Source of the DNA: Pseudobdellovibrionaceae bacterium
GTDB taxonomy: Bacteria; Bdellovibrionota; Bdellovibrionia; Bdellovibrionales; UBA1609
Reading direction: 5' to 3'
DNA: 64,000 bases
Assembly: GCA_018663505.1 (NCBI GenBank)
Contig: JABJQG010000020.1
Span: 62,001 to 126,000, forward strand
Positions 16,131 to 23,853 of the stretch are shown piece by piece. The number at the start of each line of letters is the position of its first letter. The first letter of the stretch is position 1. The position numbers and the translations under genes are program-made. Under the pieces are notes generated by a model. That model did no database searches, was not told the DNA's origin, and saw only the letters and a program-made list of their open reading frames with translations.

Positions 16131-16622
16131 ATGGAAATGACTCTTTCAGAAGTGAAAAAAAACTCTACGGTAGAAATAATAAAAATTAATATGGAGAGAT
16201 ATTTACAACGTCGCCTCACAGCAATGGGATTTATTGTAGGAGATCGTGTTCAGGTTATGGCTTCGCCACAAAACCTACCTGTGACGTTAAAAGTTAAAGA
16301 TTCAACTTTAATCATCGGGCACAACGAGGCATCAAAAATATTAGTTAAAGTAATTTTAAAAAGGACAAAATGTATGGAAATTAAACTTCGGGAAATGGGC
16401 ATGAATCAAGTTGGGAAAATATCTAAAATCACTGCTGATAGAGACCTTGGCAGACGAATCAGAGATATGGGTATTCTTCCACTAATGAACATCAAAATAG
16501 TAGGAGAGGCCCCTATGTTTGATCCTGTTGCTATCAAAGTGGGTGATGCTGTTTTAACCCTTAGAAATAACGAAGCGGATTATATATTTGTTAAGATTGA
16601 TGGAGGATCTAATGAAAATTAA
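16131..16622 (+). CDS. feoA: Tandem FeoA protein
   Basis: 163 aa made of two FeoA (SH3-like) domains: ~1-75 (MTLSEVKKNSTVEIIKI, RRLTAMGFIVGDRVQV) and ~82-158 (IKLREMGMNQVGKISKI, RRIRDMGILPLMNIKIV). Usual FeoA is one domain of ~75 aa. FeoA supports FeoB-driven ferrous iron uptake at the inner membrane. The gene overlaps feoB by 11 bp. The duplication is a natural fusion rather than an error because both domains are intact. Confidence 0.92.
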   Translation: MEMTLSEVKKNSTVEIIKINMERYLQRRLTAMGFIVGDRVQVMASPQNLPVTLKVKDSTLIIGHNEASKILVKVILKRTKCMEIKLREMGMNQVGKISKITADRDLGRRIRDMGILPLMNIKIVGEAPMFDPVAIKVGDAVLTLRNNEADYIFVKIDGGSNEN

Positions 16623-18813
16623 TGTTGCAATAGCAGGAAACCCAAATAGTGGGAAAACTACTCTTTTCAACTCTTTGGCCGGGACAAACTACCATGTAGC
16701 TAATTATGCCGGAGTAACTGTAGAAAAAAAATCGGCATCAGTGAAGTATAATAGTGCAATAATTAGTTTTGTGGATCTCCCCGGAACGTACTCTCTTACA
16801 CCATATTCACTTGAGGAAAAAGTAGCACGAAATTACATCATAGATGAAAAACCAGATATAATTGTTCAGGTCGTTGACGCTTCAAATCTTGAAAGAAATC
16901 TCTACCTTACAATGCAACTTCTGGAACTCGACGTCCCTATTATTATTGCCTTGAACATGGTTGATGTTGCAGAAAAAAGAGAAATTACTATTGATGATGT
17001 AGCACTCTCTAAAAAAATGGGAGTTTCTGTTGTTAAGACAATTGCTCGAACGAGTCAAGGTAAGGAAGAACTTCTTAAAGTAATTGAAAACTTTGACTCA
17101 ACAAAAAAAGCGTTGGGAATTCAGGACTTTTCATACGGAGAAGATATAGACTCTCTGTTAATAAAAACAATTCGACTCATTGAGCAGAATGAATTTTTAA
17201 CAAAATATTCCTCTCCAAAATGGGTAGCTCTGAAGTACATCGAAAATGATGAACAAATCCTAAAAGAAGGAAATTTAGAGTCAAAGAAAGTTCACACGCA
17301 ATTACTTAGTTTTACTACTAAAATTGAGAAACATACCGAAACCACTTTTTCAACATATCCTGAAGCTATTATCTCTGATCATCGATATGGTATTGTTAGC
17401 TCACTACTCAAAAATACCGTTAAGAGAAAAAGTGCAAACCTTGATCGAGTTTTCATGTCTGATCGAATCGATATAGTTTTAACACAAAGATTAATAGGTC
17501 CTATTGTGTTGCTTGGAATTTTGTACTTCTCTTATCAATTTACATTTTGGGCCAGCGAGTACCCAGTAGCCTGGTTAGAATCATTTTTTGAAATAATCAC
17601 AACACTAGCGAATAACAATTTGCCTGACGGACTTTTAAAGTCTCTTGTTGTTGATGGAATAGTTGGAGGAGTTGGTGGAGTTCTTGGTTTTACACCATTA
17701 ATAATGTTTATGTTTTTTATCATTGCTGTTTTAGAAGACTCTGGCTATATGGCCCGAGTTGCATATATGCTAGATCGTCTTTTTAGATTTTTTGGATTAC
17801 AGGGAAACTCCGTTCTCCCCTATATTGTGTCTGGTGGCATAGCAGGAGGTTGCGCTGTTCCTGGAGTGATGGCAACGCGGACAATAAAGAGCCAAAAGGA
17901 AAGGTTGCTAACTATTCTCACTGCTCCCTTTATGGCATGTGGGGCAAAACTTCCAGTATTTGCGCTTTTAATAACTGCGTTTTTTCCGGGGGATAAAAGT
18001 TTGCTATTGCTTGGAATCACTGTTTTAAGCTGGCTCTCTGCACTGATTGTTGCAAAAGTCCTAGGAAGCACAGTTGTGAAAGTTGGAAAGAGTGAGGCGT
18101 CTAGCTTTATAATGGAATTACCCCCATACAGGTTTCCAACTCTAAAAGGATTATTTATTCATGCTTGGGAAAGAACATGGATGTATATAAGAAAGGCTGG
18201 AACAATAATTCTATCTTTATCAATTGTTTTATGGGTCTTAATGACATTTCCTCAAATGTCAGAAACTGAATTAAAGATTTTTGAAGATAAAAAAGACAAT
18301 GTTTCATCTCAATATACTCCAGAAGTTGTTCAAGAAATTATGACTGAAAGTGAAAGTTTGTCAGCTAAGGCAAAAGAACTTCAAGAAAAATTAACTAAAA
18401 TTGGTAATACGGAGGCTCAAGAGGCACTAAAGTACTCTATTGCAGGACGTGTAGGAACTTTCATCGAACCAATAACTAAATACGCTGGGTTTGACTGGAG
18501 AACAAATATTGCTTTGATTGGCGGAATAGCTGCCAAAGAAGTTGTGGTTTCTACTCTTGGTATCGCTTATTCACTTGGAGATGTTGATACTGAAGATACA
18601 GGCTCCTTATCGGAAAAACTTGCAAATGATCCTCAATGGGATTTTGGAGTGGCACTAGCACTAATCTTCTTCACCATCCTTTATGCCCCCTGCTTTGTAA
18701 CTGTTGTAATGATCTCTAAAGAATCGGGATCATGGAAGTGGGGAGGATTTACTGTAGTCAGTTATACGGCACTCGCATTTTTCGTTTCTGTGATTGTTAA
18801 TAATATTTTTTGA
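16612..18813 (+). CDS. feoB: Ferrous iron transporter FeoB
   Basis: 733 aa from the ATG at 16612 (GGAGG 5 nt upstream). The N-terminal G domain has G1 GNPNSGKTT, G3 DLPGTYSLTPYS and G4 NMVD. After a helical linker come the Gate and core membrane segments typical of FeoB (PYIVSGGIAGGCAVPGVMATR, PFMACGAKLPVFALL, GGIAAKEVVVSTLG). The length is normal. Transports Fe2+ into the cytoplasm. Sits in the Fur-box operon with double FeoA and a Cys-rich FeoB-associated protein. Confidence 0.97.
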   Translation: MKINVAIAGNPNSGKTTLFNSLAGTNYHVANYAGVTVEKKSASVKYNSAIISFVDLPGTYSLTPYSLEEKVARNYIIDEKPDIIVQVVDASNLERNLYLTMQLLELDVPIIIALNMVDVAEKREITIDDVALSKKMGVSVVKTIARTSQGKEELLKVIENFDSTKKALGIQDFSYGEDIDSLLIKTIRLIEQNEFLTKYSSPKWVALKYIENDEQILKEGNLESKKVHTQLLSFTTKIEKHTETTFSTYPEAIISDHRYGIVSSLLKNTVKRKSANLDRVFMSDRIDIVLTQRLIGPIVLLGILYFSYQFTFWASEYPVAWLESFFEIITTLANNNLPDGLLKSLVVDGIVGGVGGVLGFTPLIMFMFFIIAVLEDSGYMARVAYMLDRLFRFFGLQGNSVLPYIVSGGIAGGCAVPGVMATRTIKSQKERLLTILTAPFMACGAKLPVFALLITAFFPGDKSLLLLGITVLSWLSALIVAKVLGSTVVKVGKSEASSFIMELPPYRFPTLKGLFIHAWERTWMYIRKAGTIILSLSIVLWVLMTFPQMSETELKIFEDKKDNVSSQYTPEVVQEIMTESESLSAKAKELQEKLTKIGNTEAQEALKYSIAGRVGTFIEPITKYAGFDWRTNIALIGGIAAKEVVVSTLGIAYSLGDVDTEDTGSLSEKLANDPQWDFGVALALIFFTILYAPCFVTVVMISKESGSWKWGGFTVVSYTALAFFVSVIVNNIF

Positions 18814-18828
18814 GTAAGGATAGTCTAA

Positions 18829-19002
18829 ATGGAAAATATAATAGCTCTGATAATTATATGTGTTGCCTTTTGGTATATTGGGAAAAATTTATTTTCTAGG
18901 GTGTTTTCTGCCATCGCAATTATTAAAGAACCAAACAACAATAACGATTTAAAGTGTATTGGCTGCAAAAGTAGCTGTACGTCAAATAAAAATAATTTTT
19001 AA
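18829..19002 (+). CDS. FeoB-associated Cys-rich membrane protein
   Basis: 57 aa, 15 bp after feoB. One N-terminal helix (MENIIALIIICVAFWYIGK) and a C-terminal Cys cluster CIGCKSSC. This arrangement matches the FeoB-associated Cys-rich family (sometimes called FeoC-like). The Cys may bind iron or assist FeoB. Confidence 0.8.
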   Translation: MENIIALIIICVAFWYIGKNLFSRVFSAIAIIKEPNNNNDLKCIGCKSSCTSNKNNF

Positions 19003-19021
19003 GATAACTTAAGAGGAACTA

Positions 19022-20515
19022 ATGAAATTTGTAAAAATAATCCCCCTACTAATACTATTAACGAGCTGTCATAGTAAAGATTTAGAAACTGAAAACAAGC
19101 AAGATGCCGTTAAAGATAAAATTGAAAGTGAAACTAATCAAAATAACACTAAAGATAAAATTGAAAAATCAACACCTAAAAAACAGTCCAAACGAACCCA
19201 AACCAACTCTTTTAGCTTTCATAAAAACTTAACTGTTTTTGAAGGTAAAGTCAGCTATCTTTTAAAATTCGAGGCCTTGCAAGTAGAACTTAAACCAGAT
19301 GAAGTAAGTGGAATGTTAAAACCTATAAATAGCGATATATCGATTCCAAAGGAGATTAATAGGCAGATTCAATTGATCTATCTTTTAAATGATCAATATC
19401 CGGCCAATATTTCATTAGAAAGTATTATTAATATGCTCAATATTGGAAATCAAGATTTCTATAGTACGAACATCTCAACTATCATTCATAATACGTGCTA
19501 CCAACAAAAAAATACTCCCTGTCTTGAAGAACTTCTTGAATTTGTAGAAAATGATCGCTCTAAGATAAATTTAGACTTTAAGAATAACTTAGATGAAATC
19601 AACTTTCTGGCTTCTGATGTTATTACCTCTCTTGCGATGCTAACTGATAACTGGGAAGAGGCTAGGTCTCTTTTTGCATCAGCTCTAACACTTGAAAATA
19701 AGAATCAAAGAACACAAGAGCAGGCCAGGTTATTTTCAATCAAAATTGCAATTAAGGTTCTAGAATTCTATGAGCAAGAAATCTCAACAAATGGTTTAAA
19801 TACAGCAATATCTTTTACACTTGAAAATGGAGAGTTTGACTTTGTTGACTCATTAATTGAGGTGACTGCAAATACATATAATGTACTTCGTCTCATCACT
19901 TCTTTATTTGGTGATAGGTTTGCTCAGGATATTAGCGATAGATGGATTGCAAGCTTATCTCAAGTAAGACAGTACAAGACAGAATTGAAAGAAGTTTTAC
20001 ATAGTTATCAGGATGGAACAAAAAGTTTTCAAGAGTTATTAGGTCACAATTTAGCGCAAACTCCTTTTGGAAAGCATCTTGTACAACACTATATTTACCC
20101 TATAGATACTGAGCATGATATCAATTTTCCTGCAATTGAACTTTTTGAAATTGATAATATTAATGAATTCACTAATCCACAAATAGCTCAAGTTCTTCTT
20201 GGACAGTTGAACTTTTTAAACGTTTATATGCTTTTGCGTGGGCCAGCAATAATCCAGGCTTTTGGGAAAACGGCCATTGGCACAACTATTGTTGATAAGT
20301 TAAAACTAAAGGCCATTGTTGATAGATTCTCAAGGCTTCGCCCTCCACTTAATAACATCATGGTCGTCGCAGCTTTAGAGACTGCTGATGGCTGTATTCC
20401 ACGTTATATTTATGTCATATATACAGTGGGTGATACCATTTCGGGAGATGATAAGAAAAAATTAGAAGCAATTCTTTCTTCAACACAAAAAAATAAACAA
20501 TTAATAGTAAGATGA
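19022..20515 (+). CDS. Large lipoprotein of the iron operon
   Basis: 497 aa. The lipobox LLTSC gives a lipidated Cys16. A lysine/glutamate-rich linker (~20-65) with a repeated DKIE motif precedes a mostly helical domain rich in L/N/I that may hold TPR-like repeats (EEARSLFASALTLENKNQRTQEQARLF). RBS AAGAGG, 19 bp after the small Cys-rich gene. No family recognised. The operon context suggests an envelope role tied to iron stress. Confidence 0.7.
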   Translation: MKFVKIIPLLILLTSCHSKDLETENKQDAVKDKIESETNQNNTKDKIEKSTPKKQSKRTQTNSFSFHKNLTVFEGKVSYLLKFEALQVELKPDEVSGMLKPINSDISIPKEINRQIQLIYLLNDQYPANISLESIINMLNIGNQDFYSTNISTIIHNTCYQQKNTPCLEELLEFVENDRSKINLDFKNNLDEINFLASDVITSLAMLTDNWEEARSLFASALTLENKNQRTQEQARLFSIKIAIKVLEFYEQEISTNGLNTAISFTLENGEFDFVDSLIEVTANTYNVLRLITSLFGDRFAQDISDRWIASLSQVRQYKTELKEVLHSYQDGTKSFQELLGHNLAQTPFGKHLVQHYIYPIDTEHDINFPAIELFEIDNINEFTNPQIAQVLLGQLNFLNVYMLLRGPAIIQAFGKTAIGTTIVDKLKLKAIVDRFSRLRPPLNNIMVVAALETADGCIPRYIYVIYTVGDTISGDDKKKLEAILSSTQKNKQLIVR

Positions 20516-20550
20516 ATTAAATATTTAGAAACTGAACAAAAAAAGGAGTA

Positions 20551-21051
20551 ATGATGCTTACAAAAGAACAACTAAAGAGATTAAATGACCAAGTTAACAG
20601 AGAAGCCTCTGTATCAAGAGCCTACCTCGCAGTTTCATGTTGGGCTGCTTCAAAAGGCTTAGATGGTGTTGCCAGGTTTTTTAAAGGACACCATGAGGAA
20701 GAAGAGGAGCATATGCATAAAATAGAAAATTACATCATCTCTACTGGTGGAAAAGTTGTTATCGGGGCGATAGAGGCTCCTCCATCTGAATTCAAAGATG
20801 TTCTGAGTGTTCTAAAAATGGCGCTAAAGAAGGAGATAGAAATTTCATCAAGCATAAATGAAATGGTCTATCTGTTCCTGGAGGAAAAAAACTATTCTAC
20901 TTTTAATTTTCTACAGTGGTTTGTTGCCGAACAACACCAAGAAGAGCATCTGTTTAGAAGTTTAATTGAAAAAGCAGAGTTAATTGGGACCGATAAGAAA
21001 GGTCTTTTTTGGATTGATAAAGAACTAAAAAATATGAGCCTAAATAAATGA
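20551..21051 (+). CDS. ftnA: Ferritin (non-heme, FtnA type)
   Basis: 166 aa; AAGGAG then ATGATG, so the start may be one codon later. A four-helix ferritin with ferroxidase-type ligands: Glu near residue 17 (NREASVSRAYL), the HHEEEEEHMHKI run around 52-63, and AEQHQEEHLF near 130. Stores iron as ferric mineral. Co-located with ferrous uptake genes, so import and storage travel together. Confidence 0.93.
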   Translation: MMLTKEQLKRLNDQVNREASVSRAYLAVSCWAASKGLDGVARFFKGHHEEEEEHMHKIENYIISTGGKVVIGAIEAPPSEFKDVLSVLKMALKKEIEISSSINEMVYLFLEEKNYSTFNFLQWFVAEQHQEEHLFRSLIEKAELIGTDKKGLFWIDKELKNMSLNK

Positions 21052-21150
21052 CTATAGCCCCCCTTATTCATTGGCAAAAGCATTACATGTTATTGGAGTA
21101 ACTTTTTGGAATGGAGGATTTGTCGCCTTCATTCTTATTTCGGCCGTATA
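21052..21150 (+). pseudogene. Remnant of a small membrane-protein gene (HemJ/CopD-like)
   Basis: After ferritin, one frame reads SLAKALHVIGVTFWNGGFVAFILISAV and then stops. This resembles the N-terminal heme-protein signature (KALHVIGV..W..GG) of HemJ/CopD-type membrane proteins. A start (MTIAPLIH) exists only in another frame. It looks like a decayed fragment. Similarity is from memory and weak. Confidence 0.3.
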
Positions 21151-21250
21151 AAAAATGGATGACATTAAAGATCAATTTCTTTTTTTTGCTTGAATCACTA
21201 TTTCTACATAATATTTTTTTAACTTCGCACAAACCCAACCCAAGAGATTA

Positions 21251-21343
21251 ATGGAAACAGCTTATTACTTGTATCTAATTTTGATTCTCTTGAGTTTAGT
21301 TACCCTCTTGATGTATATTAAATACGCATTAGTGACGTTTTGA
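21251..21343 (+). CDS. Possible 30-aa hydrophobic peptide
   Basis: ATG to TGA, mostly one helix (YYLYLILILLSLVTLLMYIKYAL), with a weak ribosome site (AAGAGA). It lies in the 374-bp stretch between ferritin and the metalloregulator, which otherwise shows only AT-rich promoter-like DNA. Could be a small membrane protein or chance. Confidence 0.3.
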   Translation: METAYYLYLILILLSLVTLLMYIKYALVTF

Positions 21344-21425
21344 TTTAGTAGCTTGCTTTATTTATTTTTTACTATATATTGCATACCAAACAAAAGTTAC
21401 CATATAAAAACAAGAAGGCTTTTAG

Positions 21426-21965
21426 ATGACAATTGATAAAACAAATAAAGTAAGTGAGATCGAATTGAGTCACTCTATGACTCATTATCTTCTTGTTATT
21501 CATGACCTCAAAGAAAAGAGTGGCTATGCAAGAGTCACGGATATCTCTAAGAGATTAAATATAACGAAAGGCTCTGTTTCCATTGCCACTAATAACTTAA
21601 AGAAAAAGGGACTTGTTGAGGAAGAAGAAGGGACAAAATTTTTGAAATTGACAAAATTAGGGCATAATGAGGTTCATCTCATCCTGTCGAGCCGATCATT
21701 ACTCTTTGTTTTTTTTAGCGATCTCCTTAACGTTGAAGAAAAATATGCTAAAGAAGCCGCATGCTTGATGGAACACTTGACGAATCATGATGTAAGAGAA
21801 AAATTGTTCTATTTCATAAAAACTATATCACTCCCAAGTAGAGACCCAAAAAAGAAGAAAATTATTAATGACATTAAGAATTTTAAATCTAATTTAGATC
21901 TATCTCAACATAAATCAGCGCTGGAATTTATAGATAATCAAGCCAGTGACTTTGAAAGATGGTAA
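21426..21965 (+). CDS. DtxR/MntR-type metal-dependent regulator
   Basis: 179 aa. Residues ~12-75 form a winged HTH of the DtxR/MntR type (MTHYLLVIHDLKEKSGYARVTDISKRLNITKGSVSIATNNLKKKGLVEEEEGTKFLKLTKLG, quoted in parts across this region). The dimerisation helices have the metal-ligand-like motif EAACLMEHLTNHD. No SH3 domain, so closer to MntR than DtxR. It probably responds to Fe2+ or Mn2+ and may control the iron island or ferritin next door. Confidence 0.85.
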   Translation: MTIDKTNKVSEIELSHSMTHYLLVIHDLKEKSGYARVTDISKRLNITKGSVSIATNNLKKKGLVEEEEGTKFLKLTKLGHNEVHLILSSRSLLFVFFSDLLNVEEKYAKEAACLMEHLTNHDVREKLFYFIKTISLPSRDPKKKKIINDIKNFKSNLDLSQHKSALEFIDNQASDFERW

Positions 21966-22117
21966 CGATTTCTTCATTACTCTCAAATAAATACACTCAC
22001 CTCAGTGAGTACAGGCACATCATAAAGTAAAATAACTTAGTGTGGTTATAGGCAAGTAAACATGGAAAATCTTGGTGAATTAGGATTGATGAGGGTAAAG
22101 TGAAATCTATCCTTCTA

Positions 22118-22154
22118 TGACCCAAATGATGTTTTTTGACCAATACCATGTTCA
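22118..22154. promoter_or_regulatory. Two activator-like sites upstream of the transfer operon
   Basis: TGACCCAAATGATG starts at 22118 (right arm poor). TGACCAATACCATGTTCA at 22137-22154 has the 18-bp TGACC-N8-GGTCA layout with one mismatch in the right arm (GTTCA). Confidence 0.45.
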
Positions 22155-22192
22155 TGTGTTTCTTAAGACATTACTGATACTTAAAAAAATCT

Positions 22193-22210
22193 TGACCCAA
22201 CTTTTGATCA
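22193..22210. promoter_or_regulatory. Activator-like site 3 upstream of the transfer operon
   Basis: TGACCCAACTTTTGATCA: exactly 18 bp, TGACC-N8-GATCA, one mismatch to the arms of the autoregulatory sites. It lies 88 bp before the -24 box. Confidence 0.5.
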
Positions 22211-22280
22211 CACAAAAATTAGATAGAATCTCAAAATTAAAAAAACATATAATTTCAACATGATAAGTCATTCTTAATCT

Positions 22281-22296
22281 TGGCACAACTCCTGCT
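22281..22296 (+). promoter_or_regulatory. Sigma-54-like promoter of the transfer operon
   Basis: TGGCAC-N5-CTGCT: the -24 box is perfect and the -12 keeps the essential GC with one mismatch (C for T). It ends 45 bp before the first tiny gene of the transfer operon. It should depend on the activator encoded at 8458. Confidence 0.65.
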
Positions 22297-22341
22297 ATTA
22301 CTCTTATTGAAAATTGAAACAACTAGACCAAAGGAGGCTTT

Positions 22342-22386
22342 GTGAAAATTCTAAAATCAATTTTTAAAAAGTTAGGAGCATTCTGA
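22342..22386 (+). CDS. 14-aa cationic leader peptide
   Basis: GTG start 6 nt after a near-perfect AAAGGAGG; reads MKILKSIFKKLGAF, an amphipathic basic helix, then TGA. It is the first ORF after the sigma-54-like promoter. It could be a translational leader, a signal peptide-like pheromone or a membrane-active peptide. The strong ribosome site is the main support. Confidence 0.45.
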   Translation: MKILKSIFKKLGAF

Positions 22387-22489
22387 GTGGATTGATCACT
22401 TTATTACTTACTCCACCAAAGACCAATAACAAGATAATGGAGCAACAGCTAAAAATGTATCCATATCATTACATGGGATAGGAGGAGTC

Positions 22490-22633
22490 ATGAGCACTCA
22501 AGCATTACAAGTTTTAAAAGAAGAATTCAGGAAGTGGTACGGGATGATCTCGGTTGAAGAATTGGTATCAAACCATGAGCTTGTAGAGTTTATCAGAAGA
22601 ATTGAAAAATATTTCGCTCTGTCTGGAGCATAG
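22490..22633 (+). CDS. Small helical protein (47 aa) of the transfer operon
   Basis: MSTQALQVLKEEFRKWYGMIS ... RIEKYFALSGA. GGAGG lies 5 nt before the ATG. The next gene's ribosome site overlaps its stop. Function unknown; conserved spacing with the two following small genes suggests real translation. Confidence 0.6.
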   Translation: MSTQALQVLKEEFRKWYGMISVEELVSNHELVEFIRRIEKYFALSGA

Positions 22634-22643
22634 GAGGCCAAAA

Positions 22644-22871
22644 ATGAGTTTAACTTTATTAAAAGAAATTGATGACTCTACTCTGCTTCAGGAAGCAGCT
22701 ATTCGTCTTCTCAAGAGGTTTAAAGAGCGAAACGGTATTGAAATGAAATATGGAGGATTCAATTTTATAATTCATGAAGGAAAGTTTTTTCAGATAGAGG
22801 ATTTCCTAAAAGATAAGAGTTTTTTTACTGATGATTATACAAATACTAACAAACGAAGAAGGGGGCGATAG
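22644..22871 (+). CDS. Small protein (75 aa) of the transfer operon
   Basis: Start at 22644 because TAGGAGG lies 7 nt upstream; an earlier in-frame ATG (22602) lies inside the preceding gene. An N-terminal helix (LLQEAAIRLLKRFKERNG) precedes a strand-rich middle and a basic tail KRRRGR. Its stop TAG is immediately followed by the next ATG. Function unknown. Confidence 0.6.
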   Translation: MSLTLLKEIDDSTLLQEAAIRLLKRFKERNGIEMKYGGFNFIIHEGKFFQIEDFLKDKSFFTDDYTNTNKRRRGR

Positions 22872-23048
22872 ATGGAGGCCACAATTCAAAGTGATTTTAA
22901 TGATATTTTTTCATCTCTAACAAAAAAAGAGAAGTCAAAAAATAAGAGATTAAAAAAACAGTCAAAAAAGCTAAAGAACTTAGTTGAACGATTTTCATCG
23001 ATCCTGAACAAAAGTTTAGAGGAAGTTAAACGGAGTAAAAATGGGTGA
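22872..23048 (+). CDS. Small lysine-rich protein (58 aa)
   Basis: ATG directly after the previous stop; about one residue in three is basic (TKKEKSKNKRLKKQSKKLKN). Its stop overlaps the start of the coupling-protein gene by 8 bp. Probably a nucleic-acid or membrane-surface binding accessory factor; unknown. Confidence 0.55.
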   Translation: MEATIQSDFNDIFSSLTKKEKSKNKRLKKQSKKLKNLVERFSSILNKSLEEVKRSKNG

Positions 23049-23853
23049 GCAAAAGGACATTTCAATATACGTGGCATTGAGTTTTCTCTTGGTTGTGGGG
23101 CTGACAGTTGCAATTATGAGTAATTCGGAGTTTGTTGTCCACTTATGGGAAAATTCAAGGCCCATATTCTATCGTGGCCAATATTTTTTTACGAGCATTG
23201 GAATCAGTATATTGATTAACATCCTTTTAATAGTGGCGATCTTTGAACGTACTTTTGGTTATAAAAAACAAGGTAGCCGTCTCAGAAGTATTCATGGAGA
23301 TAAAGCAACGAGTTCTCTGAAAGCGGTTATTCCCTTGGGTGCATTTGCGTATTTAATTTTATATTTAGTATTTTTAAGTTCATTTATCGATTCTGGGTTG
23401 AGTGACCTCTTTACAAAAATAGGACTGGCTTTTAAAACAGAAATTTTAATACTTGTTAATAGTTCTTTTGCAATCACTATTCTTTTCATCATTTTACTTA
23501 TTTTTAAAATAGTTAGATCAATAATGGATATCCTCGGAAGACAAAAAAGACTTTCTAAATATCCTGAAAACGAAAACCAATTAACTTTAGGCTCCGTAGG
23601 AGAAGGAGAAAGTTTTGATGCTGAAGAAAATCCTCGTTGGGTTAAGTTGAATAAAAAAGCACTCAATGGAAATATTCTTGTAACAGGATCAATTGGTAGT
23701 GGTAAAACTCAAGGATCTATTCTCGTTTTTGTTGATCAAATCTTAAAGAATTTCTCTCCCCGTCCATCAATGTTGATTTTAGACCCTAAAGGTACATTCA
23801 TTCCAGAAGTTAGGACAATGGCGACAAAATATGATCTACAGGAGGTTTTATAA
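23041..23853 (+). CDS. Conjugative coupling protein, N-terminal half (VirD4/TraD type)
   Basis: 270 aa. Four membrane helices (about 9-27, 48-68, 98-117, 136-158) are followed by a cytoplasmic segment with Walker A GSIGSGKT (216-223) and a LILDPKG strand (245-251). It then stops, where full VirD4/TraD proteins continue for 300+ residues. The missing part is in the next gene. The stop TAA shares its last base with the next ATG, and AGGAGG precedes that ATG, so the halves look separately translated and must associate. The complete ATPase would pump relaxosome DNA into the T4SS. Confidence 0.85.
   Translation: MGEQKDISIYVALSFLLVVGLTVAIMSNSEFVVHLWENSRPIFYRGQYFFTSIGISILINILLIVAIFERTFGYKKQGSRLRSIHGDKATSSLKAVIPLGAFAYLILYLVFLSSFIDSGLSDLFTKIGLAFKTEILILVNSSFAITILFIILLIFKIVRSIMDILGRQKRLSKYPENENQLTLGSVGEGESFDAEENPRWVKLNKKALNGNILVTGSIGSGKTQGSILVFVDQILKNFSPRPSMLILDPKGTFIPEVRTMATKYDLQEVL

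Larger units (their letters stand above)
21966..22341 (+). promoter_or_regulatory. Control region of the transfer operon
   Basis: 376 bp without a gene. It contains a small hairpin (ACTCAC-CTCA-GTGAGT, 21995-22010), three TGACCMA half-sites at 22118, 22137 and 22193, and a sigma-54-like promoter at 22281. The layout copies that of 8150-8416 upstream of the sigma-54 activator. Confidence 0.65.

Noticed and set aside
20278-20293. Second sigma-54-like box (TGGCAC-N5-TTGTT)
   Set aside because: It lies inside the lipoprotein coding sequence, has no GC at -12 and has no activator sites upstream.
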